A stretch of 5,632 nt of DNA from Alphaproteobacteria bacterium MarineAlpha10_Bin3. Its GTDB lineage: Bacteria > Pseudomonadota > Alphaproteobacteria > UBA8366 > GCA-2717185. Positions 5,537-5,632 of this stretch are shown piece by piece. The first letter of the stretch is position 1; every line of letters starts with the position of its first letter. Under the pieces are notes generated by a model. That model did no database searches. It was not told the DNA's origin and saw only the letters and a list, made by a program, of their open reading frames with translations. Where the stretch lies: the NCBI GenBank assembly GCA_002937525.1, contig PTKA01000124.1, forward strand, positions 1 to 5,632, given 5' to 3'. The position numbers were made by a program, and so were the translations under genes.

Positions 5537-5632
5537 CAGCCCGTTGACGAAGTCTGCCCTGGACGAAGGAGCCATCGTCTGATTCTCTGGGGGCCTGTCT
5601 TGAAGGGGATTTGCCGATGGCAATGGGACAGC
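5537..5632 (+). mobile_element. Probable left end of an insertion sequence (partial, possibly IS1182 family)
   Basis: DUF6356 homology ends at 5536 and unrelated sequence begins. It carries two copies of GACGAAG (5546-5552 and 5562-5568, 16 bases apart), which could be subterminal transposase-binding repeats. A strong ribosome binding site and a new open frame in the same direction follow about 80 bases in. A short non-coding leader and then a start codon is the layout expected at an IS left end. The exact boundary is uncertain by several bases, and neither the right inverted repeat nor a target duplication can be checked because the right end is outside the window. An ordinary rearrangement or deletion junction is the alternative. 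Confidence 0.45.
5617..5632 (+). CDS. Start of a new gene, possibly the IS transposase (partial, five codons)
   Basis: The frame reads MAMGQ before the window ends. GAAGGGGA at 5602-5609 lies 7 bases upstream, a strong and well-placed ribosome binding site. Several IS1182-family transposases begin with MAMG followed by basic residues, which is the only reason to suggest that family. Five residues cannot identify a protein, so the product remains a guess supported mainly by the disrupted gene next to it. Confidence 0.4.

Overview
The window looks like chromosomal DNA of a GC-rich alphaproteobacterium. This is inferred from dense coding with GC-rich wobble positions, AT-rich spacers, an alphaproteobacterial-type Zur operator in front of znuA, and protein families common in Rhodospirillales-like and rhizobial genomes. 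No ribosomal or other phylogenetic marker is present, so the placement is tentative.

Left part (1-1238, + strand): the 3' end of a YfcG-like glutathione S-transferase gene, followed 22 bases later by a complete CurA/YncB-type NADPH-dependent enone reductase. Together they look like a small operon for handling electrophiles. The reductase runs tail-to-tail into znuA, and the two stop codons overlap.

Middle (1235-2172, - strand): an orphan zinc-binding lipoprotein-like/periplasmic protein gene (znuA type) with no znuB or znuC beside it. A nearly perfect Zur box sits immediately upstream of its start codon and suggests zinc repression and an almost leaderless transcript.

Centre and right (2254-5349, - strand): a three-gene unit in the order Lrp/AsnC regulator, cytoplasmic formylglycine-type sulfatase (choline-sulfatase-like), metal-dependent amidohydrolase of the Amidohydro_2/ACMSD type. 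Gaps are 34 and 47 bases, so co-transcription is likely. I infer a catabolic unit in which a sulfate ester is hydrolysed and the product, or a related carboxylated or cyclic compound, is processed, with the Lrp-type protein as local regulator. The substrate cannot be read from the sequence.

Right edge (5350-5632): an AT-rich divergent control region with two palindromes and candidate promoters on both strands, then the first 17 codons of a DUF6356-type gene on the + strand. The family's sequence stops abruptly after ETY and unrelated sequence follows, including a strong ribosome binding site and a new start (MAMGQ...). The best reading is an insertion sequence, possibly of the IS1182 family, disrupting the DUF6356 gene. 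Its other end lies outside the window.

No tRNA, rRNA, CRISPR array or long repeat was seen. All intergenic stretches are shorter than 300 bases.
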